A stretch of DNA of 41,771 nucleotides, from contig JAAPAO010000297.1 in NCBI GenBank assembly GCA_013115145.1, forward strand, positions 1 to 41,771, read 5' to 3'. Shown here piece by piece: positions 41,621-41,771 of the stretch. How positions within the stretch are numbered: position 1 is the stretch's first letter; each line of letters begins with the position of its first letter. Under the pieces are notes generated by a model. It had not been told where the DNA came from and ran no database searches. It saw only the letters and a list, made by a program, of their open reading frames with translations. A program made the position numbers and the translations under genes. This DNA comes from Perkinsus chesapeaki (taxonomy: Eukaryota; Perkinsozoa; Perkinsida; Perkinsidae).

Positions 41621-41771
41621 TAACCTCCCTTGTGGTTGCGTTAGACCTCTACGGAGTGCCTAACCTCCCTTGTGGTTGCGTTAGACCTCTACGGAGTGCC
41701 TAACCTCCCTTGTGGTTGCGTTAGACCTCTACGGAGTGCCTAACCTCCCTTGTGGTTGCGTTAGACCTCTA
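41621..41771 (+). repeat. 40-bp tandem satellite, running off the window end
   Basis: Exact copies of a 40-bp unit starting taacctcccttgtggttgcg and continuing ttagacctctacggagtgcc: 41621-41660, 41661-41700, 41701-41740, and a partial copy to 41771. Visible copies are identical, indicating recent amplification or homogenisation. Within a unit, taacc and ggtt-like words sit in inverted positions. Confidence 0.95.

Noticed and set aside
41621-41771. CRISPR array or telomere.
   Set aside because: The whole 40-bp unit is repeated with no unique spacers, and it is not a short telomeric repeat; the genome is eukaryotic.

Overview
The window looks like nuclear DNA of a unicellular alveolate with a compact, intron-rich genome; a Perkinsus-like perkinsozoan is my best inference. 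The reasons are many GT-AG introns of about 38-55 bp (a few look GC-AG), conserved eukaryotic genes (ORC1 with a BAH domain, PGK, a MGRN1/LUL-type RING ligase, a PET191/COA5 twin-Cys protein), genes of a flagellate (a long multi-module adenylate kinase of the AK9/CPC1 type, a TXNDC3-like thioredoxin) and an EF-hand membrane protein of unknown function. The genus was not confirmed by any search. Exon boundaries given here were read by eye.

Layout. 1-371: C-terminal end of a cysteine-rich/FN3-type surface protein (+). 550-8941: one intron-rich biotin-dependent carboxylase gene (-) with domain order biotin carboxylase, biotin carrier, carboxyltransferase. Its roughly 3-kb intron (4191-7202) contains, on the opposite strand, a complete FN3 membrane-protein gene (4779-6994) that is a paralogue of the partial gene at 1-371. 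9170-11549: RING E3 ligase (-). 11642-12144: thioredoxin-like gene (-). 12396-13310: putative secreted protein (+). 13.3-14.8 kb: no convincing gene. 14.8-22.96 kb: long adenylate-kinase-repeat protein (+). 23117-24430: PGK (+). 24661-25818: EF-hand membrane protein (+). 26905-26976: intact tRNA-Arg(CCG). 27351-27794: COA5/PET191 (+). 27832-28047: small membrane protein (+). 28.4-31.47 kb: BAH-ORC1 (+). 31.6-33.0 kb: two small unknown genes (+). 33.2-36.4 kb: probable mitochondrial helical-repeat protein (+). 36.4-41.77 kb: gene-poor and rich in inverted repeats, ending in a 40-bp tandem satellite; possibly subtelomeric.

The most interesting signal is that many introns here carry pieces of tRNA genes: T-arms with a Pol III B-box, or A-box 5' halves. 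Two introns of 42 and 46 bp are little more than a T-arm between splice sites, and a 75-bp intron is an almost complete antisense tRNA-like unit. The 9-mer GTTCGATCC occurs four times within 2.6 kb, against about 0.3 expected by chance in the whole window on both strands. This suggests that tRNA-derived sequences have been a source of introns in this genome.
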